64,000 nt of DNA from Oxytricha trifallax (Eukaryota > Ciliophora > Spirotrichea > Sporadotrichida > Oxytrichidae): contig ARYC01019105.1 in the NCBI GenBank assembly GCA_000711775.1, positions 1 through 64,000 of the forward strand, given 5' to 3'. A model generated the notes under the pieces. It did no database searches, had not been told where the DNA came from, and saw only the letters and a list, made by a program, of their open reading frames with translations. The position numbers and the translations under genes were made by a program. Positions 47,001-58,473 of this stretch are shown here, in pieces. Each line of letters opens with the position of its first letter. The stretch's first letter is position 1.

Positions 47001-50000
47001 ATGATATAATAATTGAGATTATATAATCAGTTGTACAGCTGTAGGAACACAATTTGTTTGCCCCATATGCCCAGGCTCAAATTAAAAATGTTTATCAAAA
47101 TGTGAATAAGCTTAATATGGTGATAATTGTGACACATGCCACTCATTTTGTGGTCATTTTATAGAATTGCTTATTAAGGTCTATATTTTTGATAAAATCT
47201 AATTTTATGCAACTTTGAGTGATTGCACAGGTCCAACTAAAAACGATTGTGTATATTGCTCTCGTACAGTTACTCCAGCCAATGTATTTTACTCAAAAAC
47301 TTTTGGAAATTGCACATGCATTCCAGGGTATTATTATGATTCAACTTCAAATAGTTGTAAGACCTGCCATGCTAATTGTCAAGAATGTTTTGGGGCTACA
47401 GCAGGCCAATATTAAACTTCAATTACTTATTAAAAAAAACAATATAAGATATATGATTATGTTATTGATGCAGATACAATTATTTTGAATGCCTCTCATG
47501 CAAAACTGGTAAAATATTCTATGAGACTTCTAATTGCGTTGATAATTGTGATGATCCATTAGTTGTTTAAGGAACTATTTTAGGCTTTTATAAGTAAACA
47601 GAGACTGTTTTAACTAAAACATTTGAACTTTGTATTAAATGCCATCCCTATTTAAATCCTATGTATTTTAATATATATATACCTATATTTTGCCATTTAA
47701 TTAAAAAGATTTCTTCTCAATTTATTATTGTTAAATTAAAATAATCATCAATGAACTGAAATTAAATTGCCCAATTTTATTAATAAAAAAGGATTTAAAT
47801 TGTGCAAAATGCACTGGTGGCTCAAACACTTAATGCCAATCATGCTAAGCTGGGTTCTTTCTTGTCGGGACAAGTACCTGCTCTGACGTATGCACAGCTG
47901 GTCAGTGGCCAAATCAATTAACGAGAAAGTGCGAAGCCTGTCACGCAGATTGCAAAACATGCACTGGACCTAGTAACAGTGAATGTCTAAGCTGTAATAA
48001 TCCGATTAAATTTTAATAGAGTGGATCTTGTGTAAACAAGTGCAACAATAATTAGAAATGGTTTACTTTCATCAACTCATTTTTAACTTTGAATTTTGAA
48101 TGGATACTATCCAGATTCTATTAAAGTGTGTTAAGTTTGTCATGATTACTGTGCTACCTGTAATTCAAAGCTCTCCACAGACTGCAGTGCTTGTAACCCT
48201 GGATATTATTTGGAATGGCTAGGATTCACATGTGGCTTAACGTGTAAATTAGGGTAGTATAAGGATGATAATACTAATTAATGCTCTCTTTGTCATTATA
48301 CATGCGAAACTTGCAGTGCAGTTGGAGCAGACAAGTGTACAAAATCTATGAAAAACATAATATTTTGAGATATATTTTAACAAATAGATATTAAATTAAA
48401 TTGATACAGTATTATAGCTTCAAATAAAAAATAGAATTTATATTACTAAATTAAATATAAATGCATTGAGTTTATTTCAATTGAAAGACAATATTTTGTT
48501 GAATGACGTATTTTTTAATATATTAAAATATAAATGTCTGGGTTAAAAATTGCAAATATTTTGCCGTATTTAATTATTTTTTTACTAAATGTGCAAAAGG
48601 CTTTTTAAAAAGAGGCAGCTATTGTGTTGATAAATGCGCTGATAACGAATATGAAGTGAATGGAGAATGCAAATCTTGTGACTATAGATGTTCATCATGC
48701 TATGGTACTCAGAATAATTAGTGCTACACTTGTGCTGAAAATACTATAACAGGCTAGGGTTATTATTACTTTGACGATACTTGCTTAGAAAAATGCCCTG
48801 ATGGATATTACTAAGACAACCTATTAAGAGCATGTAGAAAATGCAATCCCAGATGTGCTACATGTATCTCATCAACTTATTGTACTTCCTGCATTTATGG
48901 CCCATTTTAGCTTAATAATGGGGAATGCACATATTTTACATGCCTTGATACTTAATACAGAGCGATAAGACCATAACTCTCTTGTTTTGAATGTGATTCT
49001 ACTTGTCTAACTTGTCAAGGAGAAAGTTCATTTGATTGTTTGAGTTGTAGACCTAAGGATCAATTTGTAGCTTAGCAATCATAACCCCAAAACCCCTTAA
49101 TGAGTTTATTATGCGTTTTAATTGATGAGGGTAATGATGGAGATCAGGGTCTTTTTGAGATAGGATACATTAAATTCACTCTAGTATTGAAAACATGAAA
49201 GTTTTATATGATCAATTTTTTAATACTCAACTTAAATGATCTCACATCTTTTTGTATATAGTAGTATTTTTATTAAAAAAAGATAAGTTTGAGTGACATT
49301 TTTTCTGTTTTACATTTTGTTCACAAGTTAAATTAGGCATTTATGCACAAATATTTTAAAAATTTTCATCATAAACAATTTTTAAATTGCATTTAATACT
49401 TTTAATTCTTTTTTCTTGAGTACTTTATTAACACAATTTTGTCTAATTTAAAAGAGTTTGGCAATTTAAATTAATTTTGAATGAAAAATTAGCATAAAAT
49501 GAGTGATTTTAAGGAATTTGATAGCACTAATTATGGGATTTTTTTAGTTTCAAAATAAGTATAAATGGAAATCAAACTTAATATTTGTATTTACAATTTC
49601 ATTAACATTTTAGAAACCTTTTAAATATAAGCATCATATAGAGAGTCAGCCCTGTAGAGAAAAATGAATAAAGTTAGCGGAAACCGTTACAAGTTTCAGA
49701 GAATTATCTCCATTTAAACCAAATAAATTCCATTAAATTAGTACTAAATTAGTTAAAATTTAATTAGTACTGGTAATAAATCAGTTTAATTTAAATTGGG
49801 ACCAAATTTATAGTACCGAAACTAAATTATTACCTTATTTTATTCTAATGAGGTTTTAAAGTAAAAGTTTCAATCTGGGTTAAAACATAATTGGAACCAT
49901 GTACGAATTAATTAAATATATATATTGGTATTAAACCATTTAAAAAATGGAGTCCTTAAAAATTATAAGAAGATATTTTCATAAAATTTAGCTATTTAAT

Positions 50001-53000
50001 TAAACAAGTAAAGCAAACAATAAATGAAAATATCATTTAAATTTTCCTAGTGGAATAATTTCTATATAACATTTATATGGATGTCGTGATAATAATTGAT
50101 TAAAGATCTCAACCATGAAAATGAAAAATAACTCTTGAATCTAACAACAAAAATATAACTTATCAAAAATAAACCATGATCCCCAACATTACCCTCATTA
50201 ATCAAAACACATATAAATTTATTAAGGGGTTTTAGAGCTTTTTAATGTTTGTCTTGTAAGGAGCAGCCTGGTATGACAGATCCAACTGATGACAGTATTT
50301 ATTTTAAAGCAATTAAAAAGTAATTTTTTAATTGGGATAAATTTCGTATTAAAGGATGCGTTGAAATTTGCGGAGATGGATTTAACTATGGAGGTTTCTA
50401 ATGTGATGATGGCAATATCCTCAACGGAGATGGCTGCTCTTCTAAATGTGTTATAGAGGATGGATTTAATTGTACAACTGGTACTAAGTTGACGCCAAGT
50501 GTTTGCATGGACAACAAAAATCCTACTCCTAAAATAACCTTAATATCTTCCAAGAACTTAATATACATCCAGTTTGATGAAGAAGTATCTCTTTAGAAAA
50601 CACTTGATACAACTACTCTTTCAGTGACTGTTTAAGGTCCAGCATCAAGTTATAAATTTGACTGGAGACTGTTGGATGAATATAAAACTGCTGAGCCAGT
50701 TTAAATGATTGTACTATAACTAGAGTTTTATAGTTCATTAAAAGGAAGTGAAAAAGAATAAGTTTGGATTGAGTTTATGAGTTCAGATATTTATAAAGAT
50801 GGAACAGGAAATGGAATTGTAAGAGCCCCTTTGAAAGGCTTTTTATCAAAGTATGAATATATTGATCCAGAAACTAAGGCAAAGCTAGATGCTGCTGGTG
50901 ATACTTCTATGCTGGCTACTTTTGGTGCTGTGGCTATAAATCTAGTCATTTCTTAACTTTTTGGAGGCTCAATTGCAGCTATGTGGACTATGGTTAACAC
51001 AATTCAACTAATTAGTTTACTACCTTTAAGTGCAGTTAAATATCCTCAAATAACAGTACTTGTCTTTGAAAAAATGCTTGCCTCTCATGGTGAATCCACT
51101 ATTATACCTAATGTGTTTTACACCTTTCTTATTAATAGATCAGGATCTTCAGTTGTTATTGAACCTGCTCTAAACGACAGATTTTCGGATTATGGCTGGG
51201 AAATTAGTAACTTTCTTTACTTATCCGGCAGAAAAATTTTACTTTGGACGCTTATTATTCTTGCCTATCCAGTAGTGTATTACATGAAGAAGAATTATGC
51301 TGACAAACATAAACTCTGCAGACTTTGGATCAAAGCTGAACAGAAATTCCGATATACTTTGCTCTTGAGAGGTGTAATAATGTCCTATGTGTCTATGTAC
51401 CTAGCTTTTGTCCTAGGAATATTCAAAATGAATTTGACAACCATGGAAAATACTATTTCAGCCTTTTTTGCGATAGCTTTTGGCATTCTCTTGACTTATC
51501 TACCTATCTTGATTCTAAATATACTATAACGAAATTATGAAAAAGTCTAAACTGAGAAATTTATGCTAAGTTATTCAACTATAGTTAAGGAAGTTGACCT
51601 TTCTCATCCTATTAGGTATATGTATTATCCAGTGTTTCTAATGAGAAGAGCACTTTTTGCTATTATGTTGGTTCTTTTTGCTAATTAGCCAATTTATCAA
51701 ATTATCTGTATGAGTGTTCAAAAACATGAAATTAAATAGTTATTAATAACAAGTAATATCACTTATACTAAACATTTTCAATAAAATCTTGATTTTATAA
51801 TGTTTTGATTACAGCTCTTGTAATGATTATATATGTGGTTGTGATTAAACCCTAAAAAGAGAAAATTATGATAATTTTGACATCCCTTGGTGAAATCGTT
51901 TTGCTTTTCCTGCATATGTTTTCTTACGTTTTTATCGATGAAAATCTGCCTGAGGAGAAAGCCAATCAATATGGCTATCTGATTTTGGTAGTAGTGGGTT
52001 TATACATTCTAGCAAACTGGGTAGTCATTATAACCATTACAGTTAAGCAAATGAAGCAAAAATGGAGAGATTTCAAGCAAGGTAGGGTTGATAGAGTGGA
52101 AAAAATGAAGGAGGAATAGAAGTATTAAAAGTGGAAGAAGAAAAGACATCTCAAGAGACAAATAGAGCATGAAGCTGAAGGCAACACATGATTCAAGCTT
52201 TAGATAATGAAATATACATATGTTATCATCGATATTGATGAGATTTGGAAAATTTTGAATTATTATTTATAATAATTTTTTATTGCTTTATTAATAAAAT
52301 ATTTTTATTTAATTAAACTTTTTCAATCTTACCTAATGAAAGTTTTTCAAAAATTAATACTAATCAATTAAATCTAATTATAAAAAAATAAATAAAACTT
52401 TGTTCATTTGATTCACATAAATCATTTTATGTCTTATATATTATCAATTTGTTTTTATTTATTTTTATTTTATATTTTTAATAAATGAAAGATCCCAGTT
52501 GCTAAACGTACCAAATCAGCACTCCCCAAACATGAACATAAATAGCTTACCTCACTACGATGCCCTACATTAAAATAATTTCTAGACTACTCTCGATAAT
52601 CCTTACTCCCCAGCTATGCTAATAAATATCTATTTTTTATTTTAATGGGACCAAAAGGGGAATTTGGATTTGATATACTTAGCATCAACAAATATAACAG
52701 TGATAAGTAAGTTAAATTTAATTTTAAAAACATAAAGAAAAAGGGTTGAAATATTTGTGTAGTTGTTTTATGCAAAACACTCAATAAACATTTTCTTTTA
52801 GGGCGAAGTAGAATAACAATAGCAATTATCTGGGTGTAGGAGACAACAAATTCTAAAGTTCTTATAGCCCAAATAACAGTGCCAGATCATAAAATTAATT
52901 AATTTATGTATTTATTTCAATCAAAAACGAAGAGAAATAGGTACTAAAATTCTTAAAAGAGTTCGCATGAGGAGTCAACTGATAATAACATGTTAAACCA

Positions 53001-54441
53001 TCAAAATACTTATGATCATTAAACTACCGAGAATTATAATTGTTTTACATTTAATTCCATGAAGTTTTAGAATATTTATTTAAAACTACAAGGATCGCTG
53101 ACGGCATGAATGAACCTCATAATTTGGATGATGATAGGTTGAGTCACCCATCATTAGTCACTAACATGCGTAGCTTTATGAATAAGAATCAGAGTAGTAA
53201 TGGCTCTTCAAGCAATAAACTTCTTAATAGTAAGTACAATGATATTTTGGGGGGGAAGTTTCCTGCCCCCAAACAGTTTCCTGCCCCTAACATAAAATTT
53301 TATGTTTTTTGAAATAATTTTAATAGAAACAATAAATTTCAATTTCAATTACCATCACCATGTACTAAACAACTTTTATTAATATATAATTTTCAAGGTA
53401 CATAATTATTCTTTATCAAATTATATATTATTAACAAGGCTAAAATAAGTGTTTTTTATTAATATTTAATGTAATTTACATTAAATTTTAAATTCATAAT
53501 CAAGGTAGAAATGATATTTGAAGCTAAATTTAAAATAACTATATCATAATTGATGATATAGATTCTTTGAAAATTATAAAAATTACATATTTTTATGTAT
53601 GGGGCAGGAAACTTCCGAAGGGGGCAGGAAACTTCCCCCCCCATATTTTTATGTATGTAGATTTCAATGATGCTATCCCAGAAGAGGATCTAATATAAAT
53701 TAATATTGCGGATTTATATATGTCAGAATTATTTCTCCATATTAATGAAAAATACTATATTGATTGATTTTAATGAGGATCAAGAAGATGAGAATAATTA
53801 AGAAGAGTAGCTATCAAATTTTGGCAGATCATTTAGGTCCTAAATATAACCTTAATAAACTTTTCTATCATAACACAGTAAGTTTAATATATTCATAGTT
53901 TATGTTTTTCTATAGGATAAAATCAGGAATTAGATAGTATTTTAAAATCCAAATATCTAATGCTGTGTTGTTATTTTTTATTTAAACATTTATTGAGGTT
54001 TTAATAATCTTTTAGAGTTATTGTAAAAAAAAACTATATAATAAATCTATACATTTTATATCCTTTCTTAGAAATTAAGAGATGTAAATTTATTTCCTGA
54101 TTTTATGAATGACTCAAAATTAAAATTCGTATTACTTAGGTGTTTTAATTCTAGGAAATAATAAAGCCAACTCACATGAAGAATACTCACCAAACGATAC
54201 ACCCAGAGAAGACCTTGGGAGCACCTCAAAATCCTTTTTAAAAGATCTAAAAGAATCTGAAGAAAGATAAAACAGCATAAAACCACAGCAGAATTATCAA
54301 TAGCCTCAGTAAAATCATAAAAAATAAAGCATACCCATACAAATTGTCGATGAAGAGGGGAATGAAGTGAGTGCTAATGTAGGCTAGAGAGATAAATTCG
54401 CTGATTTAGATGATGAACTGCTTAATAATCAGGTTTTATGA
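41092..54441 (+). CDS. Copy B: giant LamG + Cys-rich repeat + multi-pass membrane protein (MDS/IES gene)
   Basis: ATG 41092 starts a clear signal peptide (MFLASFLILINQTYSQTLA), then PDHYYDF. LamG/ConA-like pieces follow: VYSYNQYDWVYDQITQDDLQ (41524), DEPSTQPLRGPDGMQFSSYR (41790), GGWHLISVALDSSSGT (43000), GGFFTIGKLYIWQNF (43390), LILHWNFDDDTTSPQYILD (43717), QFTVEVWMRKIY (44005) and TGANGLMGFQIIDN (46330). Cys repeats run 47030-49060. A CGDGFNYGGFQCDDGNILNG motif is at 50370. About eight hydrophobic segments lie in 50900-52060, mostly in long uninterrupted MDSs, followed by a basic coil and a polar Asn/Gln-rich tail to TGA 54439. Close homologue of copy A with fewer IESs in the membrane region. 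One apparent frameshift near 52175. Probable surface protein; role unknown. Confidence 0.85.
44374..45616. mobile_element. Foldback element, ~570-bp arms, C/G-rich tips, in copy B
   Basis: 44374-44941 and 45023-45616 are inverted copies around an 81-bp loop. The tips are CCGACCGAGACCACCTACCC plus repeats of CTACCCCACCCC; the rest is AT-rich. Within the tips, repeat number differs between arms. No real ORF: the Pro/Thr-rich readings come from the simple repeat. It lies in an IES between LamG segments of copy B. Confidence 0.9.
45617..46300. other. AT-rich IES DNA in copy B
   Basis: From the foldback's right tip to the next LamG MDS (about 46300). A less AT-rich patch at 45620-45840 shows no supported frame; the rest is A/T. 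Confidence 0.45.
48345..48595. other. IES DNA in copy B
   Basis: AT-rich insert between the Cys-repeat MDS ending GADKCTK and that resuming CAKGFLKRGSYCVDKC; copy A reads GPDKCTKCAAGFLKRGSFCV. Exact pointer not fixed; TGTGCAAAAGG is at the right border. Confidence 0.65.
49074..50240. mobile_element. Internally deleted TBE derivative acting as an IES in copy B, pointer AGCTT
   Basis: AGCTT at 49069-49073 and 50236-50240. Removing 1167 bp joins DQFVA to FQCLSCKEQPG in frame. Both ends are about 70-bp inverted repeats: left ACCCCAAAACCCCTTAATGAG, then TTGATGAGGGTAATGATGG; right inverse AAACCCCTTAATAAATTTAT, then TTAATGAGGGTAATGTTGG. The middle (49630-49900) matches the TBE spacer at 4180-4460 with its AGTACT/GGTACC words. 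No ORF remains, so it would have to be mobilised in trans. Confidence 0.9.
50300..50350. other. IES in copy B, 51 bp, pointer GTATT
   Basis: GTATT at 50295-50299 and 50346-50350. Removal gives DPTDDSIKGCVEICGDGF in frame. Copy A reads DPLDETPGCVEICGDGF with no insert here, so this IES is private to B. Confidence 0.9.
52240..52490. other. AT-rich IES DNA in copy B tail
   Basis: About 250 bp of A/T-rich DNA between the end of the basic coil and the Asn/Pro-rich tail (QHSPNMNINSLPHYDA). Pointer not resolved. Confidence 0.5.
53244..53671. mobile_element. Small TIR element as IES in copy B, pointer CAATGAT
   Basis: CAATGAT at 53237-53243 and 53665-53671. Removal gives LLNSKYNDAIPEEDLI in frame. 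Inside, G7AAGTTTCCTGCCCC at 53249 and its inverse at 53622 form terminal repeats, each with a second GTTTCCTGCCCC or GGGGCAGGAAAC copy. The middle is AT-rich. Confidence 0.85.
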
Positions 54442-54660
54442 TAAAAGTACATCATATAAATATTATAACTTAGTAAACTTAATACAATAAATATAATTTA
54501 ATTTCTTTGAAAAATTGTTCTGATAAATTCTTAGAAGTACAAATTTAAACATTTAATTTAGATGTTAAAAATAACAATTTCATTATTAGGATTTCTTAAT
54601 TGTGAATGAGAATTGATGAAATTAAAATCAATAAACTGTTAATTAATGATATGAAATAAT

Positions 54661-57600
54661 TCACAATCTCGACCAAAATGCTAATGATCTATCTTATTTA
54701 CGTTCACTTTTACTCTTCCCGCTATTCTTTCCATGATCATTCAGATATAAAATACTGTGAAAAAATACATAAAAATTATAAACAGTATTCTGATTTTCTT
54801 TGTTAATTCTAATCTTCTAACCTGAATTAGGGTCAATCTTGAATTTATTGCCTCTCTGCTCATCTAAGTCGTGTTTAGTGGGAACGATAGTATATATTTT
54901 ACTATAATTAAAAGATGTTATAACCTCTTAGATAAATAAAAATTAATATGAAATATGATAGTACTGACTGCACCAAGCAAACTTTCCTCAATTTCACCTG
55001 TAGTCATCTCTGCATTGGCAAGTGTATCAAAATCTTCTCCAGAAGCCAGAGACACCTTATCTTTATACTTTCTTAGGCGTTCCTCTGCTCGGCGTTTGTA
55101 ACGAGAATCAGGAGCATTTTCTTTTTGAATTTTCTTGTTTCTCTCAAGTTATTATTTAATTTGCTCATCTATTTCAGCTACAAATTTAATATTTGACTGT
55201 CATAAAGTACTTTTAATGGTAAATTACACTTTTATATAATAATTCAGCTAATGCTTGATGAGCACCACCTTTACTAACCATATATTCAAATGCTTATAAC
55301 TGCTCCTAATCATCTTGACCTTTCAAGAAATCCATCAACTATTCACTTTAAAATTTGAAGTATACAAGCAAAAACTGCATATTCTTAAATGAATTTTATG
55401 AATTTATAAACTACACAGCTTAATCAGGTGTATATTTCATCATTTTAATAATACTTTCTCTCTACTCTAATAGTTACCTATTAACACCAGGCATCTTCTG
55501 TTGTTCCTTCTGCTTGTTCAGATCATTTAAGTAGTCTATTGCTTGCTGTTCAATGTTTTTGTAAATTTGGATTGAATTGTCTTTGAAGAATCGCAGTTCT
55601 GGGGCGTATCTCAACCCAAGTCTTTGGCATATCTCTCCTCGTAAGTAATTATATAATTTGTAAAATCAATCTGTTTTGAGATAAGAAAGTACTTGGAGGC
55701 TTTTGTGAGCTTCTTTTAAATTTCAGCTTCAACTATTCTGAGTCTTTCCTTGTCTAATTACTCAAGCCACTCGTCATCTTTTATCTTGTCTGCTGCCTTT
55801 CTTATCTCCACTTCTTCCACATATTCCTTCTCTTACTCTGCTTCTTCGTTCTATCAATACTAATAAATTCTATTAATCTATAGCAATTTTTAATATAATC
55901 GTTCTATTGTTAGATCTATTCTTGGATCTTTCTCTCTTTGAAGGCGTCAATCTCATCTTTTCTAATTCTGACTTAAGCTGCTATGAATTCTCTGTCTTTA
56001 GTGGCGTGATCTGGTAATATGGCTAGCTGCCACCATACATCTACTAGCGATGAGGCTTTGTTCAGTTGAATGTGGTTTATCATCAGTTGCTGATTTTAAT
56101 TAGATGTTTTACCTATAAGAATATATAATGATTTTGAGAGACTCCTTTGGAAATTGTTTGCTTATTTGAGTTAATCAAGTCTACTAGACAATTATATATA
56201 TTGTCCTTGGTTCTCTTGTGAAAACGCATGAAATCTACGTCATCCCCATAGAACTACCAGTCTTTTTCATTTTCATAACCTGGAGGTAATGGCTCCTCAT
56301 CTTTCTTAGGTTGTAAATGTGGGATTACATCTGAATTTATAATAAATATTTTATGTTTCATTATACAATTGATTTAATGCTATAAGGAAATTATTACTGG
56401 TACTTATGTTAACCAGATAGATATATTCAGATATTCATATGTTAATAATATAAAAATAAGAGAATCATAAAGTTTCTCGAAGTCTTCTTCTTATTAGAGC
56501 ACCTCAGGCAATTTATAAGATTTGAGTAGTTTCATGAACTATTTCCTGGCCTCTTTTTATTTTCTATACCCCACATTAATTACCACAAGTTACTTACAAT
56601 CTCTCCTGCAGCTTTTCCTGTTCTTTGTATTCTCTCCTCAACTTGTAAAACCAATGTTTTTGCTAGGGAATATCCAAATCTAGTGCTTGAGTCATATAAG
56701 ACAATTCTCTCTGAACTATAATAAACAATTATTAATTTGATGCCTGATGTAACTTACTTTTTTATTCTGTTGATAATTTATTTAGCTGATTTTCCTAATC
56801 CATATTTTCCACTTTAGTCCTAGCTTACTTCCCTACTATCTTAATTGAGAATAAATAATTTATTATTATGTTAAGATAAAGAGAACTAATTTAATTTTAA
56901 AACTTAGTCTCTTCTTCATCAATATACTATCCCAGTGCTTTCTTTGTGTTAATTTCCTCAGCTTCAACTAAATCCTTGAATTCTCTATCTTTAACTGCAA
57001 GGTTTTAGTAATTCTCTATTTCTTTCTTCAGACGCTTTTTTGTTTCAAAATTATTCACAACTCTAATAATAAGTACTCTAAAAATATATATTGAAAATTT
57101 GTTTCTTTTTCTTTGGGTGTAAGTTCATTATTCTTTGCAAGTTTCTGTTTCCCAGTTAACAATCGTGGGTCAATCTAGTCCATTTCATCATAGTCAAGTT
57201 GAGTGAGATCACTACTTTTTTACTCATTTTTGGACAACTTCTATTCATTTTACGATGACTTGATCATTCCCTTCTGCAAAGCCCTTTTATAATCTCTATC
57301 ACTGACTTTATCAAGAATGTCATCCACTGTAGTGTTATCCTCCGAATATTTGTTAAATTGCCTTGTGAGGTTTTACTCATTTTCTTAGGGGAGGACAGCA
57401 GATACATTTTCTGTGGGTTGGGAATAACCAAAAGTAACTGAGGGCTCGATTGATCTTGGGATTTTTGTAGTCTTTAAGATATTTGATTTGTCTGAACTCT
57501 TTAAAAGCTTGCTGGTGTCAACTCTTGGAATGTTTGCCCTTCCTTTACCTCCAATTAACATATCTGGACCTAATTGTTTTCTTTCTTCTATTTGTTTCTT

Positions 57601-58330
57601 GGCTTATTCTCTGAGTTTTTTATAAGGTCAAATATTGATTCATGTATTTTAAATTATTTAGTAATTAATATAGTCTTTCTCTCCTAGTCTTCTCCTCTGC
57701 CTTCCACTTTTCATCAAGTATGACATCAGTCTCATACATCATTTTACCAGATCTCTGCTGAAACTCCTCAAACCCATCTCCAATAGTAATATCTCCAAGA
57801 TCTTTCTGTGGTAGGCCCTACTGCTTCAATGATTTCTTGAGTTCCTATATTTTCTTCTGCTCCATCTTATCGACTTCATCCTATGTGAGAGTATTCTTAG
57901 CCTCCCCGTAATTACTCAATTCATCAATAATCCTAGCATCATCATATCCCTAAGCGATCTTTTCATCAATCAATCTATCCAAATCTTTCTCATATTCCGC
58001 ATCTTATGAACTCTAATCAATGTTGAATCTCTTGTACAGACGATCACCTTCCTTCATTATTTCAAAATCTTTGCGAGATTTAGCGTCTTAATACTAAACT
58101 CTGGCTTCCTAATCAACTGTGGTTCTGAATTTATAGGCGGAATCACGGTCATGCTTCTGCTCTTTATAGATCGTTCTGGGGAAATGTCTTGCTGGAAGGG
58201 TCAACAGTTATTAGCCAGATTGATAGATAGGATGTTATTGGTTAATGGGGTTATGATTATTTTGGAATGGATGCAAGGTTGAGGTGAATTTGGAATAGTA
58301 AGCCGGCTATTTCACGGACAAGTAGAAAAG
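54661..58330 (-). CDS. Large coiled-coil protein, MDS/IES gene, unrecognised
   Basis: Minus strand, TGA stop at 54661, convergent with copy B (220 bp apart). The best piece is 57690-58200: HFPRTIYKEQKHDRDSAYKF, VQYQDAKSRKDFEIMKEGDR and IDDELSNYGEAK-like acidic coil, QGLPQKDLGDITIGDGFEEF and MMYETDVILDEKWKAEEKTR. Further pieces: KLAKNNELTPKEKE (57130), VEAEEINTKKALGQYIDEEE (56950), FYGDDVDFMRFHKRTKDN (56240), LAILPDHATKDREFIAAQVR (56000) and GEDFDTLANAEMTTGEIEES (55000). AT-rich inserts between them are IESs or introns. High in Glu/Lys/Gln, so mostly helical; no membrane segment. The start codon is not fixed; reading is credible to about 58330. Could be a cytoskeletal or ciliary protein, but no family is recognised. 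Confidence 0.7.
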
Positions 58331-58473
58331 TCTATTTAGCTTATTTTATAACATTTTATTAGTTTGTAATTAATTAATCTATGGCCTATTTTATTAATTT
58401 ATTTATAGTGTAATTAGTATTATAATGGCATATATATTTAATAATCTTCATAAAATAAATAATCATAATTTTT
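58331..58473. other. AT-rich spacer
   Basis: Short A/T-rich DNA between the 5' end of the coiled-coil gene and the TGA (58474) of the cyclic-nucleotide-binding gene, both on the minus strand. Confidence 0.4.
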
